Assembly: GCA_036494005.1 (NCBI GenBank)
Contig: DASXOV010000048.1
Coordinates: 1 to 33,076 of the forward strand
Reading direction: 5' to 3'
Length of the DNA stretch: 33,076 bases
From: GCA-003244245 sp036494005
Lineage (GTDB): Bacteria; Actinomycetota; Actinomycetes; Mycobacteriales; Pseudonocardiaceae
Every line of letters starts with the position of its first letter. Within the stretch, counting starts at the first letter, position 1. Below the pieces are notes generated by a model, which did not search any database, was not told the origin of the DNA, and saw nothing but the letters and a program-made list of their open reading frames with translations. Below, piece after piece: positions 6,960 to 15,188 of this stretch. The position numbers and the translations under genes are program-made.

Positions 6960-7661
6960 ATGCTGTGCGCTGTGAGCCCACGGGTACTGGTGGTCGACGA
7001 CGAACCGGGGGTTCGCCGCGCGTTGGAACGGGGGCTGCGCGCGGAGGGGATGGTCGTGGTCACGGCCGCTGACGGGCCGAGCGGGCTGCGTGCGGCACTG
7101 ACCGGCAGCTTCGACGCGGTGCTGCTGGACATCATGTTGCCCGGCCTTTCCGGTTACCGGGTGCTGGAGCGGTTGCGGGCGGCCGGGGTGGCCACTCCGG
7201 TGCTGCTCGTCTCCGCCAAGGACGGCGAGATCGACCAGGCGGACGGGCTGGACCTGGGTGCCGACGGCTATCTGGTCAAGCCGTTCTCCTTCGTGGTGCT
7301 GGTGGCCCAGCTGCGTGCTGTGCTGCGCAGGCAGACCGACCGGCGCCGGGAGTCGGTGCTGACGCTCGGGGAGCTGGTGGTGGATCCGGCCCGGCGGCGG
7401 GTGAGCTGGGCGGGTGAACCCGTGCAGCTCTCGCCGAGGGAGTTCGCGGTGCTGCTCGCCCTGGCGCGCCGCGCGGGCAGCGTGGTGAGCAAGGACGAGC
7501 TGCTCAGCGCCGCGTGGGGTGGCGAGCGGGCCGCCAGCCGCAACGCGGTCGAGGTCTACGTCGGGTACCTGCGCCGCAAGCTGGACGCGGTCGGGGCCGG
7601 TGCGGTCCTGCAGACCGTGCGCGGGCACGGATACGTGGTCGCAGCGCTGGACGGGCCATGA
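6960..7661 (+). CDS. OmpR/PhoB-family response regulator
   Basis: The receiver domain (about residues 1-115) shows RVLVVDDEPG with the acidic pair, phosphoacceptor Asp in AVLLDIMLPG, switch Ser in LLVSAKD and the Lys in YLVKPFSF. The winged-helix DNA-binding domain follows, with LSPREFAVLLALARRAG, VSKDELLSAAWG, NAVEVYVGYLRRKLD and VRGHGYVV. The start is uncertain: GTG 6942, ATG 6960 and GTG 6972 are all in frame and none has a good ribosome site. ATG 6960 gives a normal N-terminus. The stop overlaps the kinase start (ATGA), so the pair is coupled. It probably binds the CTGAGA repeats just upstream. Confidence 0.92.
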   Translation: MLCAVSPRVLVVDDEPGVRRALERGLRAEGMVVVTAADGPSGLRAALTGSFDAVLLDIMLPGLSGYRVLERLRAAGVATPVLLVSAKDGEIDQADGLDLGADGYLVKPFSFVVLVAQLRAVLRRQTDRRRESVLTLGELVVDPARRRVSWAGEPVQLSPREFAVLLALARRAGSVVSKDELLSAAWGGERAASRNAVEVYVGYLRRKLDAVGAGAVLQTVRGHGYVVAALDGP

Positions 7662-9511
7662 ATCGGGTGCGCCGGGCGTGGGCGGCCCGCCCGCTGCCGT
7701 TACGGGTCGCCGCCGTGGTCACCGCGGTGGGTCTGGTGCTGTTCCTGCTGGTGGCCAGGGGTGCCACGGCGGTGGTGCAGCGAACCCTGTCCGATGCACT
7801 GGACGGTGAACTCGCCGCCGCGGTGACCGCTGCCGTGCCCGCCGTGGCGTCTGGGCATCCGGCGCCGCAGCCGGCGGGTGGGGACATCGCGGTCCGGGTA
7901 CTCGACCGGGCGGGCACTCCGGTCGACGGCGGCGGGCCGACTCCGCTCTCCGGCCAGGACGTCCACCGTCTGCTGGCCGGGCAGCCCGCGTGGACGCTGC
8001 GGCTGACGAGCCTGCCGCACGGTGGGCCGCCGATCGACCCGACGCGCTGGTCGGGACGGGTGGTCAGCGCACCGGACGGCACCCAGCGGCTGGTCGTGGC
8101 CGGTGCCGAGTCGGTGGCGCACGCGGTGCTGGTCGGGCGGACCGCGGCGGTGCTCGCGGTGGCGGCGGTACTGGCCGCGCTGGCGATGGGGGCGGCCGGC
8201 TGGGTGGCCGCCCGGTCTGCGTTGCGCCCGGTGGCCCGGATGCGGGTGGCGGCTTCCGAACTGCCTGCGGGAGACCGGTTGCCGCTGCCGTCGGCACCCG
8301 ACGAGCTGCGGTCGCTGGCCGTGGCGCTCAACGACCTGCTGGCCCGCCGCGACGCGGCCGCGGAGCGGCTACGACGGTTCACCGGTGACGCCGCACACGA
8401 GCTGCGGTCCCCGGTGGCGGCGATCCGCGCTCAGACCGAGGTCGCGGTGGCACATCCGGACCCGGACCTGGCCGGTGCCACCCTGGAGGACGTCGCCGTG
8501 GAGGCCGCGCGGCTGTCCGCTCTGCTCGACGACCTGCTCGCGCTGGCGAGGGCCGACGCAGGCGAGCGGCTGCCCGCCGAACCGGTGGACCTCGCCGAGT
8601 CGGTCCGGGACGCCGTCCGCCGGGTGGGCGGTGGGCAGGTTGCGGTGCGGGTGACCACCCCGGTGCCGACGGTGCTGTACGCGGCACCCAGCGACGTCGC
8701 CCGGGTACTGGACAACCTGCTCGACAACGCCGTGCGGCATGCCCGGCACACGGTGCGGGTGGCTGTGCTGTCCGGCACCGCCGAGGTGCGCATCCTGGTC
8801 GACGACGACGGCGCCGGAGTGCCCGCCGAGCACCGTCAGCGGGTGTTCGACCGCTTCCACCGGGTGCAGGATGATCGCGATCGCGGCACCGGCGGCACCG
8901 GGCTGGGGCTGGCGCTGGTCGCCGAGACGGTGCGCCGCTACGGCGGCACCGCTGTGGTGGGGCAGGCCCCGGACGGTGGCGCCCGCTTCGAGGTGCGCTG
9001 GCCGGTCGGTCGCTCGTCACGAGCCCCCGACCCCGCCGCGCAACACCTCGGCCAGGTCAGCGCACACGCAGAGGAGTTGGCCGCCGCACCCACCGTGGTC
9101 GCGGCGGCGATCTGCCGGGAGGACCGGGTGCTCACCCAGCAGCGGGCCCGCCCGGCCGCCACGGCGGGCCGCTGGGAGCTGCCGGGTGGGCAGGTCGAGC
9201 CAGGCGAGAGTGCCCGGGACGCCCTGATCCGGGAGTGTCGTGAGGAGCTGGCGGCCGACATCGTGGCGGGTGGGCAGCTCGGACCGGACGTGCCGCTACC
9301 CGGTGGCCGCGTGCTGCGGGTCTACCAGGCGCGCCTGGCGGACCCCGGGCAGCACCCGGTGCCGGTGGAGCATGCCGCGCTGCGCTGGGTGAGCGCCGCG
9401 GAGCTGGCCGAGCTGGACTGGCTGGACGCCGACCGTGCCGTGTTGCCCGATCTGTACCGGATACTGCGCGCCGCTTCAGCACCGTCCGGTTCGACACCGT
9501 GCGGCGAGTGA
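7658..9511 (+). CDS. sensor histidine kinase with C-terminal Nudix hydrolase domain
   Basis: The 617-residue frame starts at ATG 7658, overlapping the regulator stop. Two membrane helices (about 16-40 and 155-185) flank an extracytoplasmic domain of roughly 115 residues. A HAMP-like region and the H-box AAHELRSPVAA (His 247) follow, then the N-box VLDNLLDNAVRHA, VDDDGAGVP and GTGGTGLGLALV, ending near residue 450 with FEVRWPV. The frame continues through a 25-residue Ala-rich linker into a complete MutT/Nudix domain. PTVVAAAICREDRVLTQQ opens it, and the Nudix box GQVEPGESARDALIRECREEL (G511 onward) fits GX5EX7REUXEE. No stop or strong internal ribosome site separates the parts, although TTG/GTG codons near 9080-9100 follow GAGGAG. 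It is either a genuine fusion or two genes merged by mutation or sequence error. Confidence 0.85.
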   Translation: MNRVRRAWAARPLPLRVAAVVTAVGLVLFLLVARGATAVVQRTLSDALDGELAAAVTAAVPAVASGHPAPQPAGGDIAVRVLDRAGTPVDGGGPTPLSGQDVHRLLAGQPAWTLRLTSLPHGGPPIDPTRWSGRVVSAPDGTQRLVVAGAESVAHAVLVGRTAAVLAVAAVLAALAMGAAGWVAARSALRPVARMRVAASELPAGDRLPLPSAPDELRSLAVALNDLLARRDAAAERLRRFTGDAAHELRSPVAAIRAQTEVAVAHPDPDLAGATLEDVAVEAARLSALLDDLLALARADAGERLPAEPVDLAESVRDAVRRVGGGQVAVRVTTPVPTVLYAAPSDVARVLDNLLDNAVRHARHTVRVAVLSGTAEVRILVDDDGAGVPAEHRQRVFDRFHRVQDDRDRGTGGTGLGLALVAETVRRYGGTAVVGQAPDGGARFEVRWPVGRSSRAPDPAAQHLGQVSAHAEELAAAPTVVAAAICREDRVLTQQRARPAATAGRWELPGGQVEPGESARDALIRECREELAADIVAGGQLGPDVPLPGGRVLRVYQARLADPGQHPVPVEHAALRWVSAAELAELDWLDADRAVLPDLYRILRAASAPSGSTPCGE

Positions 9512-9610
9512 TCTCGGCGACAAAGTCCTGTTTCACCTCGCCGGTCACCAACCGCCCGACACCACCACGTACTCTTGGGTGTCCCACGTTCCGTTCTCGG
9601 GAGTTCCCCC

Positions 9611-11509
9611 TTGCCTACGGCTACCCATCCTCGCGTGCGCACCGACCTGCGCAATGTCGCCATCGTGGCGCATGTCGACCATGGCAAGACCACGCTCGTG
9701 GACGCCATGCTGCGCCAGTCCGGTGCGGTGACCGGCCGCAGCGAGGTGGACCGGGTGATGGACTCCGGCGACCTGGAGCGCGAAAAGGGCATCACGATCC
9801 TGGCCAAGAACACCGCGGTGAGCTGGGCCACCCCGGACGGCCCGGTCACCATCAACGTGGTCGACACCCCGGGGCACGCCGATTTCGGCGGTGAGGTGGA
9901 GCGCGGACTGTCCATGGTGGACGGTGTGCTGCTGCTGGTCGACGCGAGCGAAGGCCCCTTGCCGCAGACCCGTTTCGTGCTGCGCAAAGCGCTGGAGGCC
10001 CGGCTGCCGGTGGTGCTGGTGGTGAACAAGGTGGACCGGCCGGACGCCCGCATCAAGCAGGTGGTCGTCGAGACCCACGACCTGTTGCTCGACCTGGCCG
10101 CCGATCTCGACGCCGACGCCGCCGAGACCGTGCTGGACATGCCGGTGCTCTACGCCAGTGCCAGGGCCGGCCGCGCCAGCCTGACCCGGCCGGACGACGG
10201 TGAGCTGCCCGACATCGAAAACCTGACGCCGTTGTTCGACACCGTTCTCGCGCACGTGCCACCGCCCGCGGGTGATGCCGACGCGCCGCTGCAGGCACAC
10301 GTCACCAACCTCGACGCGTCGTCCTTTCTGGGCCGGATCGCGCTGTGCCGGATCCGCGCCGGACGCCTGCACAAGGGCCAGACGGTGACCTGGTGCCGGG
10401 AGGACGGATCCTTCCGGCAGGTCCGGATCACCGAACTGCTGCGCACCGAGGGGCTGCAGCGGGTGCCCGCGACCAGCGCGAAGGCCGGTGACCTGGTGGC
10501 CATCGCCGGGATCGCGGAGATCACCATCGGCGACACGCTCGCGGACCTGGACGATCCGCGACCGCTGCCCCGGATCACCGTCGACGAACCGGCCATCGCG
10601 ATGACCGTCGGGATCAACACCAGCCCGCTGGCCGGCCGTGGCGGTGGCACCAAGCTGACCGCCCGCCTGGTGCGCAACCGGCTGGACGCCGAACTCGTCG
10701 GCAACGTCAGCGTCCGGGTCCTGCCCACCGCTGCACCGGACGCCTGGGAGGTACAGGGTCGCGGGGAGCTGGCGCTCGCCATTCTGGTGGAGACCATGCG
10801 CCGGGAGGGATTCGAGCTCACCATCGGTAAGCCGCAGGTGGTCACCCGCACCATCGACGGCACCGTGCACGAACCGTTCGAACACCTGTCCGTGGACATT
10901 CCCGAGGAGCACCTCGGCGCGGTGACCCAGCTGCTGGCCGGTCGCAAGGGCCGGATGCAACAGATGGGCGCCGCCTCGGGAGAGGGCTGGGTCCGGCTGG
11001 AGTACTCGGTGCCCTCCCGGGGGTTGATCGGTTTCCGCACCGAATTCCTCACCACGACCCGGGGCACCGGCATCGCCCACCACGTGTTCGACGGTTACCG
11101 GCCATGGGTGGGGGAGCTGCGCACCCGCCGTTCCGGATCCCTGGTGGCGGATCGAACCGGTTCGGTCACCGGGTACGCCTTGGCGCAACTCGCGGACCGG
11201 GGCACCTTCTTCGTGGAACCCGGGGCCGACGTGTACGCCGGGATGGTGGTCGGTGAGAACCCCCGCGCCGAGGACATGGATCTCAACGTGTGCCGGGAAA
11301 AGAAGCTCACCAACATGCGCTCCTCCACCGGCGACGAGCTGGAACGTCTCGCCCGGCCCCGGTTGCTCGGGCTGGAGGAGGCGCTGGAGTTCTGCGCCGT
11401 CGACGAGTGTGTCGAGGTCGCCCCGGAGGTGGTGCGGGTGCGTAAGGTCGTGCTGGACGCCACTCAGCGCGCCCGGCAGCGTTCCCGGGATCGAGCGCCC
11501 CGCGCTTAG
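9611..11509 (+). CDS. typA: ribosome-associated GTPase TypA/BipA
   Basis: A translational GTPase of 632 residues that acts on the ribosome in assembly and stress adaptation. G1 AHVDHGKTTLVD, switch region LEREKGITI, G3 VDTPGHADFGGEVER and G4 NKVDRPDAR are intact. Domain II follows, and the EF-G-like domains include VQGRGELALAILVETMRREGFEL. The TypA-specific C-terminal domain closes the protein, with REKKLTNMRSST and a basic tail. TTG 9611 is chosen because GGGAG (9599-9603) lies seven bases upstream and the N-terminus MPTATHPRVRTDLRNV fits the family. The 99 bases before it should hold the promoter. It is followed at 58 bases by lpqW, an order shared with mycobacteria. Confidence 0.96.
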   Translation: MPTATHPRVRTDLRNVAIVAHVDHGKTTLVDAMLRQSGAVTGRSEVDRVMDSGDLEREKGITILAKNTAVSWATPDGPVTINVVDTPGHADFGGEVERGLSMVDGVLLLVDASEGPLPQTRFVLRKALEARLPVVLVVNKVDRPDARIKQVVVETHDLLLDLAADLDADAAETVLDMPVLYASARAGRASLTRPDDGELPDIENLTPLFDTVLAHVPPPAGDADAPLQAHVTNLDASSFLGRIALCRIRAGRLHKGQTVTWCREDGSFRQVRITELLRTEGLQRVPATSAKAGDLVAIAGIAEITIGDTLADLDDPRPLPRITVDEPAIAMTVGINTSPLAGRGGGTKLTARLVRNRLDAELVGNVSVRVLPTAAPDAWEVQGRGELALAILVETMRREGFELTIGKPQVVTRTIDGTVHEPFEHLSVDIPEEHLGAVTQLLAGRKGRMQQMGAASGEGWVRLEYSVPSRGLIGFRTEFLTTTRGTGIAHHVFDGYRPWVGELRTRRSGSLVADRTGSVTGYALAQLADRGTFFVEPGADVYAGMVVGENPRAEDMDLNVCREKKLTNMRSSTGDELERLARPRLLGLEEALEFCAVDECVEVAPEVVRVRKVVLDATQRARQRSRDRAPRA

Positions 11510-11567
11510 CCGTTCGGCGCCCACCCCGAGATCCGGGTGGCGCAGCGCTGCGGCAGCATGTCGCCTC

Positions 11568-13316
11568 GTGAAGAGGCCCGGCGCTGCGTGCAGAGCGGTG
11601 TTGGTGCTGTTCGCCGGGGCCACCTTCTTCGCAGGCAGCTCGCTGGCCGCCTGCACCGCCGAGCCCCTTCCACTGGTCCCGCGCAGTCAAGCACCCAGCT
11701 CGGTCGCTCCCGCTCCCGCCAGCGAGGTGGTGGTCGGAGTCGACCAGCTGACCGGCGGGTTCAATCCGCACACGCTGGCCGATCTGACCCCGGTGTCCAC
11801 GGCCATCGCCGGTCTGCTGCTGCCCTCGGCGTTCGACCAGCAGCCGGACGGGCAGTGGGTCATGGACAAGACGCTGCTGACCTCCGCCGATGTCACCAGT
11901 ACCCAGCCGTTCACGGTCACGTACCGGATCCGCCGCGACGCGCAGTGGTCGGACACCGCACCCATCGCCGCGGAGGACTTCGGTTACCTCGCCACGCAGC
12001 TGCGCACCCAGCCCGGTGTGGTGGACTCCGCCGGCTATCAGCTGATCGACACGGTGTCCTCCGCCGAGGGGGGCAAGACCGTCGAGGTGGTCTTCCGCAG
12101 GCCCTATCCCGGCTGGCGCACGTTGTTCCGCCAGCTGTTGCCCGCGCACCTGCTCAAGGACGCGCCCGGCGGCTGGCGCAAGGGGCTGGACAACGGTCTC
12201 GGCGTCTCGGGCGGTCCGTTCGCGCTGATCTCGCTCGATCCGACCCGCGGTGAGCTGGTGCTGGGCCGCAACGACCGGTACTGGGACACCCCGGCCGCGG
12301 TGGACCGGATCCTGTTCCGCAAGGGCAGCGACGCCACGTTGATCGACGCGCTGCGCACCCGCGGCGCGCAGGCGGCGCTGTTCGGGCATCCCGATGCCAT
12401 CACCCAGATGTTGCTGCACGATGCGGCGTTGCCGGTCGAGTCGGCCTTGGTGCCGCAGCCGATACTGGCCTCCGTCCTGCTCCGCCCGGCCGGCGGCGTG
12501 CTGGGCGATCAGCGGGTGCGCACCGCGGTGGCCGCGGCACTGGACCGTTCCTCGCTGATCGCCACCGGGGTCGCCAGCGGTCCCTCGGCGGCGCTGCATG
12601 CCGATTCCGAGGTGATCGCTCCTTCGCAGCCGGGTTACCGGCCCACCGCCCCGCCTTCGGGGCCTCCGGTGGCCCCGGATCCCGCAACCCTGCGCCAGTC
12701 GCTCACCCAAGCCGGTTACCACCTCGGTGCAGCGGGGTGGGAACGGGCAGGTAAGCCGCTGACGCTGGTGGTGGCCGCACCGGAGGATCGCGAGCCCTAT
12801 GGCGTGCTCGCCACCCGGGTGGCCGATCAGCTGCGGGCCGCCGGGATCCACGCCGAGCTGCGGCTGACCGAGCCGGAGACCCTGTTCGACACCGTTCTCG
12901 GCCCGGCTGGTATCCCCCGGCGGATGGTGGCGCGGCAGGGCACCGGCGAGCCGGGCAGCGCAGGTGCCGACATTGCCGTGGTCCCGCAGCCCGCCACCGG
13001 CCACCCCGGTACCCAGCTGGCCTCCTGGTACGGCTGCCCGCTGGTTCAGCCCGCCAAGCTGGAGCCGGCACCGGACAACCCGGCCGGTTTGTGTGATCTG
13101 TCCCTGCAGCCGCAGATCGAGCAGGCGCTCACCGCTGACGACCCGGGCACGGTGGCACCCGCGGTCGAGGCGGCGCTGTGGGAGCGGGCGGTGACGATCC
13201 CGCTCTACCAGCAGGCCTCGCTGTTGGTGACCACAGGTCAGCTGCACGGCGTGACTCCCGGATCACCGCTGGAAGGACCCTTCGACGGAGCGCAACGCTG
13301 GCAGCTGGTGCAGTGA
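11568..13316 (+). CDS. lpqW: LpqW-like family-5 solute-binding lipoprotein
   Basis: The GTG at 11568 opens 582 residues with a lipoprotein signal, VLVLFAGATFFAGSSLAAC, and Cys 29 as the lipid anchor. The family-5 binding-protein fold is visible in VVVGVDQLTGGFNPHTLADLTP, YRIRRDAQWSDTAPIAAEDFGY, GGPFALISLDPTRGELVLGRNDRYW, VRTAVAAALDRSSLIA and the C-terminal WERAVTIPLYQQASLLVTT. In mycobacteria LpqW, next to typA, no longer serves import but influences phosphatidylinositol-mannoside and lipoarabinomannan synthesis. Position and fold argue for the same protein here; that it keeps the same role is inference. No ribosome site is evident before the GTG. It is probably transcribed with typA and with the binding protein downstream. 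Confidence 0.85.
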   Translation: MKRPGAACRAVLVLFAGATFFAGSSLAACTAEPLPLVPRSQAPSSVAPAPASEVVVGVDQLTGGFNPHTLADLTPVSTAIAGLLLPSAFDQQPDGQWVMDKTLLTSADVTSTQPFTVTYRIRRDAQWSDTAPIAAEDFGYLATQLRTQPGVVDSAGYQLIDTVSSAEGGKTVEVVFRRPYPGWRTLFRQLLPAHLLKDAPGGWRKGLDNGLGVSGGPFALISLDPTRGELVLGRNDRYWDTPAAVDRILFRKGSDATLIDALRTRGAQAALFGHPDAITQMLLHDAALPVESALVPQPILASVLLRPAGGVLGDQRVRTAVAAALDRSSLIATGVASGPSAALHADSEVIAPSQPGYRPTAPPSGPPVAPDPATLRQSLTQAGYHLGAAGWERAGKPLTLVVAAPEDREPYGVLATRVADQLRAAGIHAELRLTEPETLFDTVLGPAGIPRRMVARQGTGEPGSAGADIAVVPQPATGHPGTQLASWYGCPLVQPAKLEPAPDNPAGLCDLSLQPQIEQALTADDPGTVAPAVEAALWERAVTIPLYQQASLLVTTGQLHGVTPGSPLEGPFDGAQRWQLVQ

Positions 13317-13354
13317 ACCCCGGACCAGAGTGAACCTTGGACCAGGAGGTCATT

Positions 13355-15181
13355 GTGATCGAGAAACCGAGTCGGACCTCGCTCGTGGTGGGTCTTCTCT
13401 GCCTGGCACTCGCCACCAGCGCCTGCGCTCAGCGTGGAATGGACGATCGGGTGACTGCCAGTGGCGGTGAGCCGGCGAGTGCGAGCGCGGCCGGCGACAA
13501 CGGCAACGGCACGTACAACGCCCCGGACGTCCCCTCCGGACCCGCGATCTTCGTCGCCCAGGGCACGGCGTACTCCGCGTACAACGACACGACGGCGGCC
13601 ACCACGAGTATCAGCAACACCGAGGTGCTCAACCAGGTCCTCGCCGCACCGTTCATCGTCGACGGGAACGGAAACTTCCTCCTCAACGCCGACGTGATGG
13701 TGTCGGCGGAACTGACCTCACGTGATCCGCAGGTCGTCACATACCGGATCAAGCCGGACGTGACCTGGTCCGACGGCGCACCGTTTGACTGCCGCGACTT
13801 CTATCTCGCCTGGCTCGCGCACAGTGGAAAAGCGGTGGCGCGAGGACCCGACGGCAAGCCGATCCTGGACGCCCAGGGTAAGGAATCGGACTATTTCCGG
13901 CCGGCGACGACGCTGGGCTACCATTCGGCCACCGGTGAGTGCCGCGACGCCCACACATTCGTCGAGACGTATTCGGCACCCTACGTCGAGTGGCGCAGAA
14001 ACTATATCCAGAACGCCGTCCTGCCGGCCCATGTCCTTGAGCGGATGGCTGGCGTATCGGATATCGCGGCGATCGGCCCGCAATCCGCACAGCCGGATCT
14101 GAAGAAGGTGGCCGATGTATGGAACACCGTATGGAACGGTTTCAACGCCGACACGATGCCGGCGTCGGGACCCTACCGGATCGAGAGCTCTCAGCCGGAT
14201 GGCCGGACCGTTCTTGTGCGTAACGACAAGTGGGCGGGAAAACCTGGAGGCCCCGATCGGATCGTCTTCACCCCGGCGGCCGGTGATGCGGCCGAGGTGG
14301 ACGGCCTGCAGCACCGCAATGTCAATGTCGTCGTGCCCGGGGCCGATCCGGTTCTGGCGGATCGGTTACGGGCGCTCTCGGGCCGTGGTGTCGTTTTCGA
14401 GGCCCGTGGTGGGCCGACCACGGACAACCTGGAACTGAACCTGGCGCGGCCGCTGTTCCAGGACGTGGACGTGCGAACGGCTTTCGCCCAATGCATCGAT
14501 CGCAACAAGCTGGTCGACGATCTGGTCCGTGGGGTGAACCCGACGGCGCAGCCCCAGGGGAGCCTGGTGTTCCTCCCCGACAGCGGAAGCTTTGAGGACC
14601 AGTACACGGACAAGATGCCCGCTGATCCCAGGCAGGCGCAACTGACCCTGGAACGCGACGGCTGGATCCTGGGCGCGGACGGTGTCTACTCCCGGAACGA
14701 GCAGCGGCTGTCCTTCACCATCAGCCACGACGGCTCGCCGACCAGTTCCCGCGCGGTGGAACTCATCAGAGGGCAGTGCAGGCAGGCCGGGATGGAGATC
14801 ATCGATCGGCCCACCCCGGCCGGGTTCGGTGTCGCGCTCGCCCAGGGAACCTACGACGTCGCGTTGACGACGGACTCGCTCATTCCGCGCATCTCGTCCT
14901 TGGCCGAACGTTACGGGAGCAAGGGGGAGAAGAATTTTCAGCACTACGTGAACCCGCACGTCGACGACGCACTCGAAGTGGCGCAGACCGAATACGGTCA
15001 GCCGGTTCAGGTGGCCGCCCTCCAGAAGGCGGACAAACTCATCGCGGCAGATCTGGTCTCGTTTCCGCTCTTCCAGATTCCGGTCATGTGGGCACACAGT
15101 GACAACCTCGGAAACGTATTCCTGCACAACACGGCGGGTGTCACCTGGAATGCGAACGAATGGCGGGTGAACCAGCGCTGA
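13355..15181 (+). CDS. orphan family-5 (peptide-type) solute-binding lipoprotein
   Basis: GTG 13355 lies five bases after a perfect AGGAGG (13344-13349) and gives 608 residues. Lipoprotein signal LVVGLLCLALATSAC has its Cys at 24; a low-complexity Ser/Ala/Gly stretch follows, then the binding fold: VVTYRIKPDVTWSDGAPFDCRDFYLAW, ASGPYRIESSQPDGRTVLVRNDKW, DVRTAFAQCIDRNKLVDDLV and LVSFPLFQIPVMW. Four further Cys (in FDCRD, GECRD, AQCID, GQCRQ) could form disulfides. It starts 38 bases after lpqW, and no permease or ATPase follows on this strand, so it has no dedicated transporter here. Codon use is less GC-rich than its neighbours. It may feed a nearby Dpp system or be a second repurposed binding protein. 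Confidence 0.85.
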   Translation: MIEKPSRTSLVVGLLCLALATSACAQRGMDDRVTASGGEPASASAAGDNGNGTYNAPDVPSGPAIFVAQGTAYSAYNDTTAATTSISNTEVLNQVLAAPFIVDGNGNFLLNADVMVSAELTSRDPQVVTYRIKPDVTWSDGAPFDCRDFYLAWLAHSGKAVARGPDGKPILDAQGKESDYFRPATTLGYHSATGECRDAHTFVETYSAPYVEWRRNYIQNAVLPAHVLERMAGVSDIAAIGPQSAQPDLKKVADVWNTVWNGFNADTMPASGPYRIESSQPDGRTVLVRNDKWAGKPGGPDRIVFTPAAGDAAEVDGLQHRNVNVVVPGADPVLADRLRALSGRGVVFEARGGPTTDNLELNLARPLFQDVDVRTAFAQCIDRNKLVDDLVRGVNPTAQPQGSLVFLPDSGSFEDQYTDKMPADPRQAQLTLERDGWILGADGVYSRNEQRLSFTISHDGSPTSSRAVELIRGQCRQAGMEIIDRPTPAGFGVALAQGTYDVALTTDSLIPRISSLAERYGSKGEKNFQHYVNPHVDDALEVAQTEYGQPVQVAALQKADKLIAADLVSFPLFQIPVMWAHSDNLGNVFLHNTAGVTWNANEWRVNQR

Positions 15182-15188
15182 CGTCAGC
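15177..15188. terminator. palindrome spanning both stop codons of convergent genes
   Basis: GCTGACGTCAGC is a perfect 12-base palindrome. It contains the TGA of the orphan binding-protein gene (15179-15181) and, on the other strand, the TGA of the DUF3592-like gene (15186-15184). The flanks CCAG and TGG extend the pairing with a two-base bulge. Only two bases separate the genes. There is no U-run, so intrinsic termination is uncertain; collision or Rho-type ends are possible. Confidence 0.4.

Noticed and set aside
9512..9610. Possible -10 box TACTCT (9570-9575) before typA
   Set aside because: No -35 element at a proper distance, so it was not entered as a promoter.
9545..11656. 703-residue minus-strand open frame across typA
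   Set aside because: It is a GC-driven antisense shadow of a fully recognisable GTPase gene; its composition (Gly/Gln/Val/His-rich, no motifs) is typical of the complement of high-GC coding DNA.
11307..13247. 646-residue minus-strand frame across lpqW
   Set aside because: Antisense shadow of the lipoprotein gene, with no ribosome site and no motif.
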